From positions 310,646 to 374,645 of the forward strand of contig JAJVDF010000193.1 in assembly GCA_022410635.1 (NCBI GenBank): a DNA stretch of 64,000 bases, in the 5' to 3' direction. The notes beneath the pieces were generated by a model that saw nothing but the letters and a program-made list of their open reading frames with translations, was not told the origin of the DNA and ran no database searches. This document shows positions 23,901 through 36,795 of the stretch, one piece after another. Origin of the DNA: Tretioscincus oriximinensis. Its lineage: Eukaryota; Chordata; Lepidosauria; Squamata; Gymnophthalmidae. The stretch's first letter is position 1. Every line of letters starts with the position of its first letter. The translations under genes and the position numbers were made by a program.

Positions 23901-23996
23901 GGAATCTCGTAGTGCTTTAGAGACTAATAAAGTCATTTTATTAAATAGGATAGGTGGCACGGGCTTTTGTAGATAAGTCTAGTTGTTTCAGATGCT
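23901..23996 (-). mobile_element. Old copy of the retroposon-like element
   Basis: On the minus strand this reads CATCTGAAACAACTAGACTT..., then GTGCCACCTATCC, then TTAGTCTCTAAAGCACTACG. It is a diverged relative of the copies at 15.4 and 16.1 kb (CATCTGAAGAAGTAGACG... TTAGTCTCAAAGTGCTAC). Confidence 0.65.
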
Positions 23997-24984
23997 GGGA
24001 AACAATTGCCAGGAATTTATTTGCCATCTGGCATTACTTTTAAAGCATCCATATTTCATCTCTACCATCTTCTTTTTAGACTTTACCATGTTTGTGACCA
24101 CTGTAGTGACTTTTTATGTGTCATTATGGTGTACCTCTTCAGTACATCCAAGAATACTAATACATGGAATACGTTATGGTTTTCACACGGGGATCATTTG
24201 TGATTTACAGTGTTGAAGTTTTTGCCCGCCAATAAACAGGGAACAAGATACTAATATCTAACCTTAAAGGCCGTAATCAACCCCTTCTAAAGATCATAAC
24301 AATTGCTACACCATCATATTATTAATTGTATAACGATCGACCAGCCAACATAGTGTGGAGATCCTCATGTACCAATCTGGTCTGAGGTATTTGAGGACGT
24401 AAGAGAAATCCTGTTAATCAGACCTCACTTCATCAAGTTCAGCATCTTGTCTCACACAGTGACTACTTCTCAAGGAGAATACAAAGGCAAAACATTCACA
24501 TGCGCTCAGATATCTACATATAGCCTTTAAAGGCATCATCACTTCCCAACTTGAGACAATTTCTAAACATCAATTCTAGAAGCCATTAATATTTCTGTTC
24601 TCCATTTACTAATATATCCACATTGCATTAAAAGCAACTTTCAGAAGATTTAGGAATGCATGAAAAAACCTCTAGAAAAAGATGCAAATTTGTCGAAGAG
24701 CCAATGAAATGCTGCAGGAGCCCCATACATATTATGGGTAAATGTGAATATTCTATTAAGTTCTGCCACTGTCTAACATTGTCTGGAGGCAGCCTTAACA
24801 CTCCTTACTTATACCACTACATTTGGATATCCCAAAAAATTCCATAGACATTCCAGAATACAGGTAGTTTTCTAGCTCTTAGTCAAGAGTGGTCCTACTC
24901 ACACATTGTAGCGCCACCGCTCCCCCCCACACACAGTTGTACCACCCCTCTTAGCAGCAAAGGGAGTGGGGAGCCAGGGCAGAG
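23997..24984. other. Intronic sequence, nothing recognised
   Basis: TNNI3K intron. No exon or clear repeat. Confidence 0.5.
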
Positions 24985-25164
24985 TCTTCTCTGTGGTTTA
25001 TTCCTTGACGATGGAATAGTTTTCCCTTGAAGTGTATTAGTCATCATCACATTTGGTTGAAGAAATAGCTTTTCTTTCCCCGTTTTCAGGGACTTTTCAG
25101 TTTTAAAAAGTTAACTTCCCTTAGACCTTTATGTATATGGCAGGATATAAATATAAATAAATAA
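24985..25164 (+). mobile_element. L2-like LINE 3'-UTR fragment
   Basis: Contains ATGGAATAGTTTTCCCTTGA near the start and CAGGATATAAATATAAATAA at the end, as in other L2-like 3' ends here. Confidence 0.6.
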
Positions 25165-26708
25165 AATTACAAAACCAATATCCTATAAAAGAAAGTGAAC
25201 TAATCTGTTGAAATTCACTGGTACTTTGTTTTAAATTTATTCCCATGTCAATGATGATAGTCATGCAGCATATGGTGTCAAACATAATACAGAACGTCAT
25301 TGTGAAGAACTTGAGGAACATGAGAAGAAAGGGGCTATTTAAAAAAAATCCAAAAAATGGTGGAGAAATAACTATTGAGATGGGAAAAGAAAATTCATGG
25401 GGAAAGATGAGTTTTTGTGTCAGGAAACAAAGAGGAAACTTCTGCAACACTTATAGCCAAATTTTGTGGCAGATTCTACTTGCTACATCTAATACTCATC
25501 TGCTGCAAAGGAAGATTCACAGCATTTGAGGGGAAACATTAGGGACTAGAACTGTTATAAGACTCTTATTTCCTTTTTTGTGCCACAGCATATAATAGAA
25601 GTGCATGAAAATGACACATTTAGGTTACACTATAGATACCCAAGAGGGTGAGAAAAGTAGTTATCGCAGCAGCCTCCCTGCTACTGTAATTTAATGTTCG
25701 TCTCAGTGCACCACCCAAGCTCATTAGCTTGCTGAAATGGGTTCCTGTATAACCCAAAGGGTTACAGAACAGTGCGCCCCCCCCCCAGAAATTCTGTTCC
25801 ATACAAATTAACTAACTCCAGTCCTAAAAATAGAANGTTGAAAGAGTTGCCCAGAGGCGAAATGTAAAGTAAAATGAAGATGGTTTCTGCAGATTCAGTC
25901 TTTTTTTCAATTATACAACATACTGAGATGATTAATGACCTAGCTTTCTAATGACAATAGCTACTTCAGGCTTTAATTTTTTAAACATACAAATTGAGAA
26001 GGGTGGGGGAAATAGCGGCAGAGTCTCTGCAGTGTGTTCCCATTGATTGCAGCACATTGTTACATTTTGCACATCTTTCAGCTACCCAGAGTAGCAAGTT
26101 GCACGTGGTGGAAAAGAGCCCTTTGCTAGCTCATTTATGCCTTTTTACCTACACACAAAGTTAAAGAGGCATGAAATTACCTGTACAGTGATCTTGCACA
26201 TAAATATAGTCCCTTTTGTTAATACTGCTATAGAGGTCTAACCAAATACTGGCTGAACCTGGGTAAGGGGTGGTAGGTCAGAGTAAGATATCTTTCCTAA
26301 TAAATAGAAAGGCTTCTATACATGCACCCAAATCTGGCAAATTTAGCCATTCTTTGTAGGATTTCCTAAATCGGCCAGTTATGTATCGGTCTTTGTTAGC
26401 AACCTATCAAAAATGATAAGTTTCTAAAATTATTAGTAACATGGCAGAAAAGTATATGAGATGCTGAAATTTGGTATTTACTACTTTTGTCACTGCCTAA
26501 AATACCACATGAAAGCTGCATTCTCACTAAGGGGGAAAACGGGTGTGAAAGCTATTTGGCTGTGTGTTTCCTGCATCCGCTTTCCATTTACTCCAAATGG
26601 AAAAGGGTTTGCACAGCCATGTGCCTTCAGAGTGGAGTTCACGCAGAAGACTGTTACAAGGTCTAACTGACTGGTGGCTGGCTTGGGAGATCTTCTGGCT
26701 CCTAACAG
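25165..26708. other. Intronic sequence, nothing recognised
   Basis: TNNI3K intron. No exon or nameable repeat. Confidence 0.5.
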
Positions 26709-26903
26709 TAGGCTGACCAGATGACCCCTTTTGGGGGTGGAATCTGGTTTTGGGTTATCTACCTCACCCTCCTGGGGGGTAATGGGGAGTTTCCTCATTT
26801 TTTGTTGTGGAAAAAAAAATTGATTTTTTTTTNAAAAAATTAACTGCACCACCACTAGGGGGTTCTGGCTACTGGGACCAGCTCCTGAAGTCACCCTCCT
26901 CAT
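26709..26903. mobile_element. Hairpin family B element, degraded
   Basis: Begins TAGGCTGACCAGATGACCCC, the left end of the family also found at 28676 and 34434. The right arm is not recognisable, so this copy is partial. A T/A-rich core with one N follows. Confidence 0.55.
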
Positions 26904-26929
26904 AGTAAAAAATAAAAAAATGCAAATTT

Positions 26930-27001
26930 CTCATGCAATTCAAAAATTCTTCCACACTTCAAAAATTCTCACACACTTCAAAAGATTCTCATGTACTTCA
27001 T
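26930..27001. repeat. Degenerate ~20-bp tandem repeat
   Basis: About four imperfect copies of a CTTCAAAAATTCTCACACA-like unit. Confidence 0.7.
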
Positions 27002-27042
27002 GGGTTTCTGGGGCGGGGATTTCAGAGGGATATGCATCCTGG

Positions 27043-27832
27043 TAGGTGATTTGTATAAACTAAACAACCAAATCCCAATAGGGAGAATATAAGGACGACA
27101 AACAGAACAGTCTCCCAAACAAAGGTAAGAACCAAAAACAACAGAATCAGCCAAGTGCGAATGGTAATAAAAATATAAAATATAATCAGTTATATAAAAT
27201 AAAATCAGTGGCCATATAGAAACTAAAGAATCAATACATAAAAACCTANNNNNNNNNNNNNNNNNNNNNNNNNNNNNNNNNNNNNNNNNNNNNNNNNNNN
27301 NNNNNNNNNNNNNNNNNNNNNNNNNNNNNNNNNNNNNNNNNNNNNNNNNNNNNNNNNNNNNNNNNNNNNNNNNNNNNNNNNNNNNNNNNNNNNNNNNNNN
27401 NNNNNNNNNNNNNNNNNNNNNNNNNNNNNNNNNNNNNNNNNNNNNNNNNNNNNNNNNNNNNNNNNNNNNNNNNNNNNNNNNNNNNNNNNNNNNNNNNNNN
27501 NNNNNNNNNNNNNNNNNNNNNNNNNNNNNNNNNNNNNNNNNNNNNNNNNNNNNNNNNNNNNNNNNNNNNNNNNNNNNNNNNNNNNNNNNNNNNCCCTCCA
27601 GTCTACATTTTGACTTTCTTTCCATTGTATTATCCCCTCGCATTGTGGACTTTTATATATGGCCATTGTTTATATTTTATATAACTGACTAGATTTTATA
27701 CAGTTAGGTTTTTATGTATTGATTCTTTAGTTTCTATATGGCCACTGATTTTATTTTATATAACTGATTATATTTTATATTTTTATTACCATTCACACTT
27801 GGCTGATTCTGTTGTTTTAGGTGATTTGTATA
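27043..27832. mobile_element. Inserted element with inverted repeat around the assembly gap
   Basis: A 15-bp perfect direct repeat (TAGGTGATTTGTATA) lies at 27043-27057 and 27818-27832. Between them are two inverted 114-bp arms, 27135-27248 and 27705-27818, with a single mismatch. The left arm stops exactly at the N run. No coding region is visible. The direct repeats look like a target-site duplication. Confidence 0.75.
27249..27593. other. Assembly gap (345 N)
   Basis: A run of N. Its true length is unknown. Confidence 0.99.
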
Positions 27833-28033
27833 TTCATGAGTTAGCACAAATATTAATTTTCCCACTTTGAGCCTCAGAAAATCTAGTAAATCTATAACAA
27901 AGTCAAAAGCCCCCTCGAGGATCAGAGCCCATGGCAGCAAGGGATCTGTAGATCTCCTGCCATCGTTGCTGGCTTTTTCCAGCAGTTTAATTTTCCCACC
28001 ACTGCTCCAGTGTAGCAAATTTAAACTGTTATC

Positions 28034-28290
28034 AAGTTTGGTGTAGTGGTTAGAGTGTTGGACTCGTACCTGGGAGTCTCCCGGTTCTATTCCCCACTCC
28101 TCCATGAAAACCAGCTGGATGACCTTGGGCCAGTCACAGTTCTTNGAACTCTTTCAGCCCCACCTACTCCACATGGTGTCTGTTGTGGAGAAAGCAACAA
28201 AAGCTATGTGTACCACCCTATGGTTGGCTGCCCTGAGACTTTCGGGTATAGGGCGTGATACAAGTATAAATAAATAAATCAATCAAAAGG
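28034..28290 (+). mobile_element. tRNA-derived SINE with L2-like tail
   Basis: Head GTGTAGTGGTTAGAGTGTTGG (A box), GGTTCTATTCCCC (B box), then CCAGCTGGATGACCTTGGGC and CAGTCACAGTTCTT, typical of Sauria-type reptilian SINEs. The 3' end (CTGCCCTGAGACTTTCGGGT ... ATAAATAAATAAAT) matches the L2-like LINE end at 42.7 kb, rather than the TTC-tailed SINEs. It is not a tRNA gene. Confidence 0.88.
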
Positions 28291-28672
28291 CAGCAACAGC
28301 AATGGCAGGAGAATGAGTCTGAAGCCTTGGATTCTGTAGGCAACAGGATGCAGAAGAGTAACAAATGGAAGACATTTTGCCTCTTCCTTCTAAGCATCCT
28401 TTTTAAGCCCTCTTTCTATACACAGTTGCAAAAACTTCTAGAATCAAAGATGGCCTCTATAAATGAACTTGAAAGATGTAGAGAAAGCCAAAACTTAGAC
28501 CGTTTCCACTGCAACATCAAATCCAGTTTGGGAAGGAAGAAGAAAGAATTTGGGTCAAATTTTGTATTTTTCCCTTCTACACAAGCCTACTGATGTGGTG
28601 CTAGCTTTTAAACTAATAAAATAGATTAGTATAAAGTGGAAAAAGCACAGAATTAAGCTATTTGGTCTAAGC
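28291..28672. other. Intronic sequence, nothing recognised
   Basis: TNNI3K intron. No feature seen. Confidence 0.45.
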
Positions 28673-28675
28673 TTA

Positions 28676-28881
28676 GGCTGACCAGATGACCCCTTTTTTN
28701 GGGGGGGGGGGTTGAAACCCATTTTTGGAGTGCCTCCGTTTGTTTTTGTTTGTTTTTGAGAAAAAGTTTTTCAAAAAAAGATTTTTTTTCAAAAAAAAAT
28801 TTCCTCAGAAAATGCCAGGAGGCACCCCAAAAACGGGTTTCCAACCCCTCCTCAAAAGCGGTCATCTGGTCAGCCTATCTA
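28676..28881. mobile_element. Hairpin MITE-like element, family B, full length
   Basis: Left end TTAGGCTGACCAGATGACCC; right end GCGGTCATCTGGTCAGCCTA. The inner parts also pair: CCATTTTTGGAGTGCCTCC with GGAGGCACCCCAAAAACGG. The centre is T/A-rich. No coding potential. Confidence 0.8.
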
Positions 28882-31800
28882 AGCTTCTATTTGCCTAATA
28901 TCCCCTTGTTAATATTCCTTATTATCTGTAAACAATTTTTTTAAAAAATCCATTCTGTTTCACAGATAACAAAGAAGGGCAAAATATTATTATAAACAGA
29001 TTCCTCATGTTATAACAGAAAAATTAGGAAGATTATCCTATTTTTATGGAAGCATATTGCAGACCTTTATATCCCCTTGGTAAGTGAAATACGCTGGATA
29101 TGTGCAAAGGAGCAACGGAACGTGTCTCAAGAAACCCAGAGGAATCCCAGAATAGTATTTACCTCCAAGCCAGGAAAAGCCTGTTGCCTTTGTTCTGCTG
29201 ACAGTAGGCAGCTATAATGCATAGACAGGCACAATGCATAGCTTTCTGTCGCTTGGATAAATGATTAAGTTACCCTTTGGTCTTTGGTTTTATGTGTGAG
29301 CAGGGATAGATTAATGTGCTCTAACATGGAAAAATATTTGAAAACTAAGTGAAGCTGATGACACGTTACTTTACAGTTTAGTGGAATTCAACACATCTAA
29401 TTCTATTATCCTGTCAAGCTCTGCAAAAGAAACCTTGAAAGCATTTTTTTCCACAAGAATTCTTAATCGAACCCAGGAGTTGTGAATACATACATGGAGT
29501 TCGGCTGTATTAGTTGGTGACAGACCTTTGTTTTCACTTTGCCTTGTGAAGTAAATAATATCCCCAATGACTAATTAAGTTTCTGTTTAGTAATGCAAAC
29601 GTATTCTCATAAGAGTAGCACTGTCCTGAAAGTATGGTAATTTATTATTACTATTATTATTTGAAAAAATAGCATCTCAAAAGTATTTTTAGGGTTGATG
29701 CATGCTAATTTTATTAAAGGTAAATGCAGACTGTGAGGAGAAGATCTAATTTTTCCAAACCTTAAAACAGAATTTAGGCCCTGGTCTCATATACTTAATT
29801 TTAAACCNTCTTCAGTTCTGAAAAATGAACTTAATCCATTTTTTCTGGACTAAATCCCAACTGAAGTTCTCATCATGTGCAAAGTGTGAGAGGGGATGTT
29901 GTGATATCACTTCCGGAGTGGAATTGGAAATAACGTTACTCCAGATATCATTCCCAGAAGCAGAGACTGGAAGTGACATCACTTTCCAGTAATTGGGAAA
30001 AATCTGATAAAAATCCTGGTACGAGGGATGAACATTTCTTGTATTCATGCCTCATTCGGCCAGGATTTTCTTACAAAATTTATGATATTCCTGTATGATT
30101 CCCAGCACTGAAATACTCTGGATATAATTCAAAGGGTTTTTTAAGAGCCAATAAAAGAAATCACTTTTGCTGTGTGACTCTTTTACATTTTTGGCTGCCA
30201 TTGTCTTCCATCTTAAAAATGGAAATATTTTGCTAAAATATTCATTATCTGCTAACAATATGCTGAAGCAGCCACTTTTCCTTCTAAAAGAGACAATGGG
30301 CATCCCAACAGTAGGGGTGCCTCGCTAATTATTTATAAATGTGTTTACCATTCGCCCCCACATTACCTTAAAGCTTCAGCTGCTGTGTCACATTCCTTAG
30401 CAATGTCGACGCATGATGAGCCCCATAAGACATTGCTATGCTTTCCTGACTACAATCAAGCATTCTCTGTGAGCCTGCCTACAGTTCCCAAGCATTCTCT
30501 GCGAGCCAAGAGCCAATTAACTGTTGGTCTCACCCCGAAGTCTCATGAGATTTGCTATTTTCATCCCCATGAAGGTTCCCTGTCGCTTTCATTCAGATTT
30601 TAGAAAATGTCTGCCGCTGAATTGCACAACATGCGGTGGCTAGTAATTTCACGACAAGGGACCTTTTCAGCGAGTGGATGGCTGTATATGCATGACTTCA
30701 TGGGGTGGACTGAAGGTTATGTTACCTCCACTTCGGTGAGATTGTGCAAGAGGATGTGACTGATGTTTCTCCTACATTATCTAGATACACCTTTCTACAA
30801 AGGTGCATGGAGATAATACTGCTGCTTATGCCTTCTTCTTATTCACAAGACCCCAAAACTGAAGCCAAGCATACCAGCTTACTTTGAACAGGAGCTTTAT
30901 GGCAATATTCCAGGGTATATGTTCGAATATGTGNCAGGCATCAGCATTCTGGTGCAGACTATGACAGGACATGAACGTGGTTCCCACTTTTACTTTAAAT
31001 CTTCAGTCTTGAAGAATGAAGTTCAGGTCAGGGGGGACAAAAGACAACAACTGAGAAACTCCAGCACTGAAGATGAACTGAAGATTGCTTAAAAGTGGAG
31101 CTATTACAGTGACTGAAGTGTCACAAATTCTGCTGATTTTTTCTAAAATCTCAGGAAAATGTTTTCTACAGATTTCTGGTGGCGCTGCTGCTGCTGAGTT
31201 ATGTAGTTCACATTATTGGTGAGGTGTCAAATATTATAAATATATATTTTTTAAAAAATTGTAGAGATGTAGAAATAGGGGCTACAAAAGGTCAACTGGA
31301 AACGTTATCCCACATAGAATTAGAAGGGAGAGGAGGGGAGAGGAGAAGGGGAGGAGGAGGAAGAAAAGGAGGAGAAGCAGCAGCAGCAGAATATTTCTGG
31401 CTGGCAGCCTTGTGCAGTAATACGACAGGCTTAATGTTCAATCTTTTCATGTTTTTCTCCAAATCTCAGAACACATGGCCAATGGCTTGGTGTTAATGAG
31501 GGAAGCTGAGAATGCTCAGTGTATTAGCCATGGTCCTGCTTTTTCACAGCAGATATACAAGGAGCTCCATTTGGTAAAGTGGATTTTTTTTTTCCCGTGG
31601 CTGCCACATTCCTGCTCCATCCGACTCACTGTATGCATCTGCCTACAGCTTTACAAGCACGGGAGGCTGGAGATGAAGTCCCTGTGCATTTTTTTTCCTT
31701 TAATGATAAGCCTTAAAAATACTGCATGAGGATCCTTAATGAACCATGAGGCGCTAGTAGCCACTGAAAGGCAGTGGGCTCAAGAGCACCAAAAAGCTTG

Positions 31801-33755
31801 TTTAGCAGCAGGAAGACGAATCTGCAACAGCTCAGCTTAAGGGGCTGGTGCGTGCACTTTTCAGTAAGCCAGACTCCAAATGAGGCAGCTGTTCCAAGCA
31901 GGTATAAATAAAAGATGTGGTGTTCCTATGGGAACCTTTGGCATATTGGATTACCTATTCCCCTGCTAAAGTTTTCTTTCAGTTAAATTTCTCTGTGAAA
32001 ATCCTACACTTCAGGGTGTGCTTTTAAAAGGCAGAATGTGAAGCTGTTTATTTCGAAGTAGAGATCCACCGATATTTTGATGGTATTCTTTCCATAGGGG
32101 CAAAAGTTGATTAGGTGGCCTGAAGGTGCGATTCACCCAAATCATCTGGGCAAACCATGCATTTAACATATTTCATTGATGATGATGATGATGGTGATGA
32201 ATGATGATGTTGATGATGATAGAATATGAACCTTTTGCTTTCAGGCTGTTTGAAGGAGAATAAGCAGGCTATGGCTTGGAACATCCATGCAAAATCAAAG
32301 GAAGGCTTATACCTTATGCAAAATGATAGTTCTAGTGCACCTCTTAAATTAAGGATGACAAACATTCAACAAATATTGATAACAGGGGGAATGCTCCCAC
32401 TTTCTTAACCACAAGGATTTACAGTATTCAGAGGGTGTGTTCTTACTGGAGGAAAAAAATGTTTAGAAGAAGGAGAGTGAAACCAGAGTCACCCCATATG
32501 GAACTAGTTTTTTTACTCAGTTCCAAATTGGATTTTCTGGCCACACAGGGGACACAAGATTCCAGTTTTGCTTCAGAGTAACTGTCCCCCCTCCAGGAAA
32601 ACCTAGTTGTTTGTGGCCTGGATATGTTTTTGCTGCATTCTTCAAGGCGACACATCATTGCTAGGCACCTGGTTAGGTTTCCATTCCCATTCCAATCCCA
32701 TGTTCAAGAACAAAGCTACTTTTGCACACCTGCATATTTACAAAGCAAAGCAATGTCACCATTATGCAGTTCCTCCTGTCTCTAATTTCCGGTCTCCAAA
32801 AAGCTTCCACAATAGACTAGTTCACGGTGAGAAAGAGGGATTCTTTGTGAACTGCTGGATTCTACCCTTCATTCCATGATCCTCTCTCATACCCACACTT
32901 GCACAAAATCAGTGGTTATTTGATAGACTGATCCTACAGTCAGAAAAAGTGGTGACAACAACCAGCCCGAATAGTTTAATGAGACATTATAAAAATTCAA
33001 AGTGAACACATAAATGAACACTACTGAAATAGATTTAAAGCTGCCTTAAGTCAGAGCCTTATAGCTAACTACTCTGTTAGCTCAGTTAATCTCCACGGAA
33101 ACCACTGAAAACAAAGTATTTTGTTTCCTTCAGGAACAAAAACTGGTGATTTCACCTTGATTACCACTAAGTAGCAGAACGGTTCAGTCACTCTGCCTAC
33201 TCGCATAGTTATTGGGAAAAGGTATGAGATGTTGCATGAGATGTTGCATCGTGGAAGGCAAATGTGTACTGATCAATTCAAAGACTTGCCAAGGCACCCC
33301 ACCTGGGGAACACCGACGATGCTTATTGGCTAGGAAGTAATATGCAGCTTTCCCCTTTTCCTTCCTCACACAAATCATGCCCAGCAAACAGAATGAAGAA
33401 ACCTACTTTTAACCCAGTTGTTTGAGGAAAACACGCCAAAGAGCCTGTTATTGTGAGTCCACTTAGGTAACAAAAAAGTTAGAATTTGGATTAAAAAGAA
33501 AGCCAGTGTGGATACTTAGGTTTCACATAGGATTCACACCCGTTTTATCCTCCTTTTTGCTTTCTGCTTAGTGCTTTGCTTTATGAATTAATTAGTCCTT
33601 GTAGAGTGAAGGGGTTTTCCCATGAGGGGTTTTCATCTCCTTGTCACAGTCTTTGAATCTGTGCTTTTGGATATGGCTATGACACCCTGAATGCTGAAAG
33701 CATCAAATGTTTCTATGCCATGTGAAATACCTGCAATTAACCAGGTGTTATGGAC
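28882..33755. other. Intronic sequence, mostly unassigned
   Basis: Large TNNI3K intron. A segment near 29783-29880 shares an unassigned repeat with 63769-63845. A G/A-rich stretch lies at about 31325-31385 and a (GAT)n run at about 32176-32221. No exon was recognised on either strand. Confidence 0.5.
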
Positions 33756-34190
33756 ATAAGAACATAAGAGGAGCCCTGCTGAATCAGGCCACAGCCCATA
33801 CAGTTCAGACTTCTGTTTCACACAGTGGCCCACCAGTTGCACTTGGGTAGTCTGAAGCAGAAAGAGGCAAAACCCTCTCCTGTTCTCAACTTCCTGCAAA
33901 TAATATTTTAGAAATCCTGCCTGTTGCTCCATACCAGAGACAGTTATAAAAAAATCCATCCTAGGAGCTATTGGCCTCCACGAACTTGTCTAATTATGTC
34001 TTAAAGCTATCCAGGGTACTGGCTACCTCCATCTAATTTGGAAGTAAATTCCACAGACTAATCATCCTCTGGGTAAAAAAAAAAACCTTTCCCAGAAAGC
34101 CCCCTTATCCTAGTGTTGTATAGTATAGAAACTAATAACCATATCTAACCCATGCATGATTTTATACACCTCAACAAAAGAACATATTAA
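33756..34190 (-). mobile_element. CR1 LINE 3' part
   Basis: Minus-strand CR1: GAACATAAGAGGAGCCCTGC at the 3' end, CAGTGGCCCACCAGTTGCAC, then CCACAGACTAATCATCCTCT and CATGCATGATTTTATACACC. Moderately diverged. Confidence 0.85.
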
Positions 34191-34270
34191 AATGTTTTAT
34201 TAATGTGGGGTTTTTTGGGGTTTTTAATTTTAATTTCCTGATCTTATTATCAGTTATTATGAATTACTAT

Positions 34271-34371
34271 TTATATTATTTATATCCCACCTTCACCATT
34301 GGTTCCAGGGTGTACCCAGGAACCAATGGTGAAGAATGGGATATAAATAATTTTAAGTAAATAAATAAACC
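34271..34371. repeat. Inverted repeat of LINE/SINE 3' ends
   Basis: TTCACCATTGGTTCC pairs perfectly with GGAACCAATGGTGAA across a 12-nt loop. The pairing extends outward through the ATTTATATCCCA / TGGGATATAAAT ends. A related tail recurs at 56771-56817. Confidence 0.8.
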
Positions 34372-34433
34372 ACAGGGATATATATTTTGCTATTTCATTT
34401 GCTATTTGTTAACGTTTGCCTATCATGCTATCT

Positions 34434-34618
34434 TAGGCTGACCAGATGATCCCTTTTGTGTGTGTGTGCTGAAAACCCATTTTTGCGGTGCCTCCTGTTT
34501 TTTTCTGAGGAATTTTTTTTTCCGAAAAAAGTTTCCTCAGAAAAAACTGGGAGGCACCTCAAAACCAGGTTTTCAAACCCCCTTCACCAAAAGGGGTCAT
34601 CTGGTCTGCAAATCTTAG
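34434..34618. mobile_element. Hairpin MITE-like element, family B, copy 3
   Basis: Left end TTAGGCTGACCAGATGATCCC; right end AAAAGGGGTCATCTGGTC. Internal arms TTGCGGTGCCTCC and GGAGGCACCTCAA pair. Same design as the 28676 copy. Confidence 0.8.
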
Positions 34619-36795
34619 ATGCATTTTGTATCCGTATTCTAGAGTTAAAGGCGCTGGCAATTTTCTATGTAAATATCAACTTCCCTGTTTGCACTGCAAA
34701 TTGGAATTATCAATTATGTTGCTTGATAATACTTCTGCAAAAAATTAGTCTTACATATTATCTATGTGACATGTGTTTTGACTGGTGTTAATGTTATGTG
34801 ACTTGTGTACTTTGCATTTGATCATTTGCATTGGATTTTGTTGCCTGGGCATACTTTAGGAATCACACATTAGTTTTCATTTAGGTAAATGTGGATCTGG
34901 ATTCATGACAAAGTATGGCTCTCCTTTAGACAGCAGGAATGAATAAATGGATTGAGTTAATCAAATAAATGAAGAAACCATTTCGCCATGGTAGAAACCC
35001 TGCAGGACTAACAATGTGCATTTGCTTTTTTAAAAGCCACAGAAACTCAAGGATAGAGGTGCAGAATCTATACTATATTAAGTGGATAGAGAATACCTTA
35101 TGCCATATTGCACTGAAACTTAGTTTCACTGTTATAAATAGGATTGGCATTAAAAGCAGAATGTCTTTTCTATGGAATTAAGAAACGTTTGTTTCAAGAG
35201 ACTCCTGGTTTCAAAACTGCCACAGGTTTGTTATGAGGAGATATTAATCTAGAAAAATGCTTTCGTGCCAAGAATATAAAGATACAAGGTATTTTACAGA
35301 GAAAGTTTGAAGCATCTGTTTCTCAAAATACCAATCACCTCTACAATAATGTAATTAAAAAAAGAGTGATACATTTTTTCCTTTTTGAATTACTAGTAAA
35401 TAATTGTCCAGTTATTAATCCTATGTCTAGTCTTATTCTTTCTCTGAATTTATACAAAACTCATTTTCTTTTCATCAATTTTTCAGACTATCATTTTTCA
35501 CTGGAATAAATTAAACCCTATGAGTTTATTTTTTTATTACAATTTCTCTATTATTTATGCTGTGCATTATATACACATGTACACATGTATTTTGTATTAT
35601 TATATTATTGGTTGGAAATAGCTTAATTATAACCCATACAGTACATTTCTTTCAATAAGTTTCAAGATCTCTTATCTTCCCCCCACTAATCCAATCACAA
35701 TACCCAGAATCCCTCTTTCCCCAGTCTGAAAGAGAGAGATCAAAGGAAGAAATGATACCCAGAGACTATTTTACACAAAAAAATATTAATACAATTTTAC
35801 ATTATGGGAATCTGAAACTGATGAAGTATTTTTAAAAGTAGCTTTTCAATAAGGCACCAAGTTATTAAACTGGAATTTTAATAGTTGAAAAATAATTTAA
35901 TAGTTTAATAGTTGAAAAAGCATATGTAGTTGAAAAAAAAGAAAAATCTGTTATTCAAATCTTATAGAATGAGATAATATGAACTGGACAACAACAAATA
36001 ATGTTTTCTGATTAGTGAGTTTCATACATTTCCTTAGAAAACACTTTGGAAAAAGCAAACTTAGAAGAAATATGTCAGTTTAACTACTAAGAGGAATAAA
36101 CAACTATAAGAAGAAATGAAATCCTTACCTGCCATCAGTTAAAAATAGTATTCATCAACATCACAAAGGAAGAGTCATTCTTGGAAATAAGCTCAAGTTT
36201 CTAGTTTTGACCCAACTTGACAGTAGTTCTTGAAAAACTTTGTTCTTTGAAACCTGTTTGAATAGTAGAAATGTATTGTTATGACTCTTCTAGATATTAA
36301 TGTGTGTTGTTGGATCATTTCTTTCCCATACATTGGGCATAGTGAGAATTATTGACGCATCTTCTAAAAACAAGTGGTAAAGCTAACCTTTATGTTGTTG
36401 CTTCTAAGAATAAAGCAACATGTTCTCAATGAACTTCTTTAGGATTCACTTTAAAGGAGAGATATTATTTTCACAAAGAAGTCAGCACAGACAAACTTGA
36501 TAGTACAGGAGCAGATAAATTATTTATAGTACCGTGGATTTGTCCTCTAGAATTGCTGCTCAGATCAAAAGTCAACTAGTTTTGTGGGACAAAAATCAAA
36601 ACTTCAGGAACACGTTTATTCCAAAAAAGAACTTTGTTTTCCTCTGTGTGCATAGACACACTTTTGCACTTTTTGCTTCATCTGTAATTATTTAAAATGA
36701 TTGATTTTAAGTGTTTTTATAAATCATGTTGAATAACATTACAAATATGTATTTTCCAACCATGATTAATGAAAATGTTTTGCAAATTTCTACAG
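34619..36795. other. Intronic sequence, nothing recognised
   Basis: AT-rich TNNI3K intron leading to the exon at 36796. No exon or clear repeat. Confidence 0.55.

Noticed and set aside
26978..27666. Long open frames across the N run
   Set aside because: They are open only because N codons are read as X.
28034..28110. A tRNA gene
   Set aside because: A and B boxes are present, but the sequence continues as a SINE body with a LINE-like tail, so it is a SINE head.
29490..29560. Possible LRRC53 first exon (minus-strand CHQL motif)
   Set aside because: The CPxxCxxC part of the LRRNT is missing upstream and no donor site follows, so the match is only four residues.
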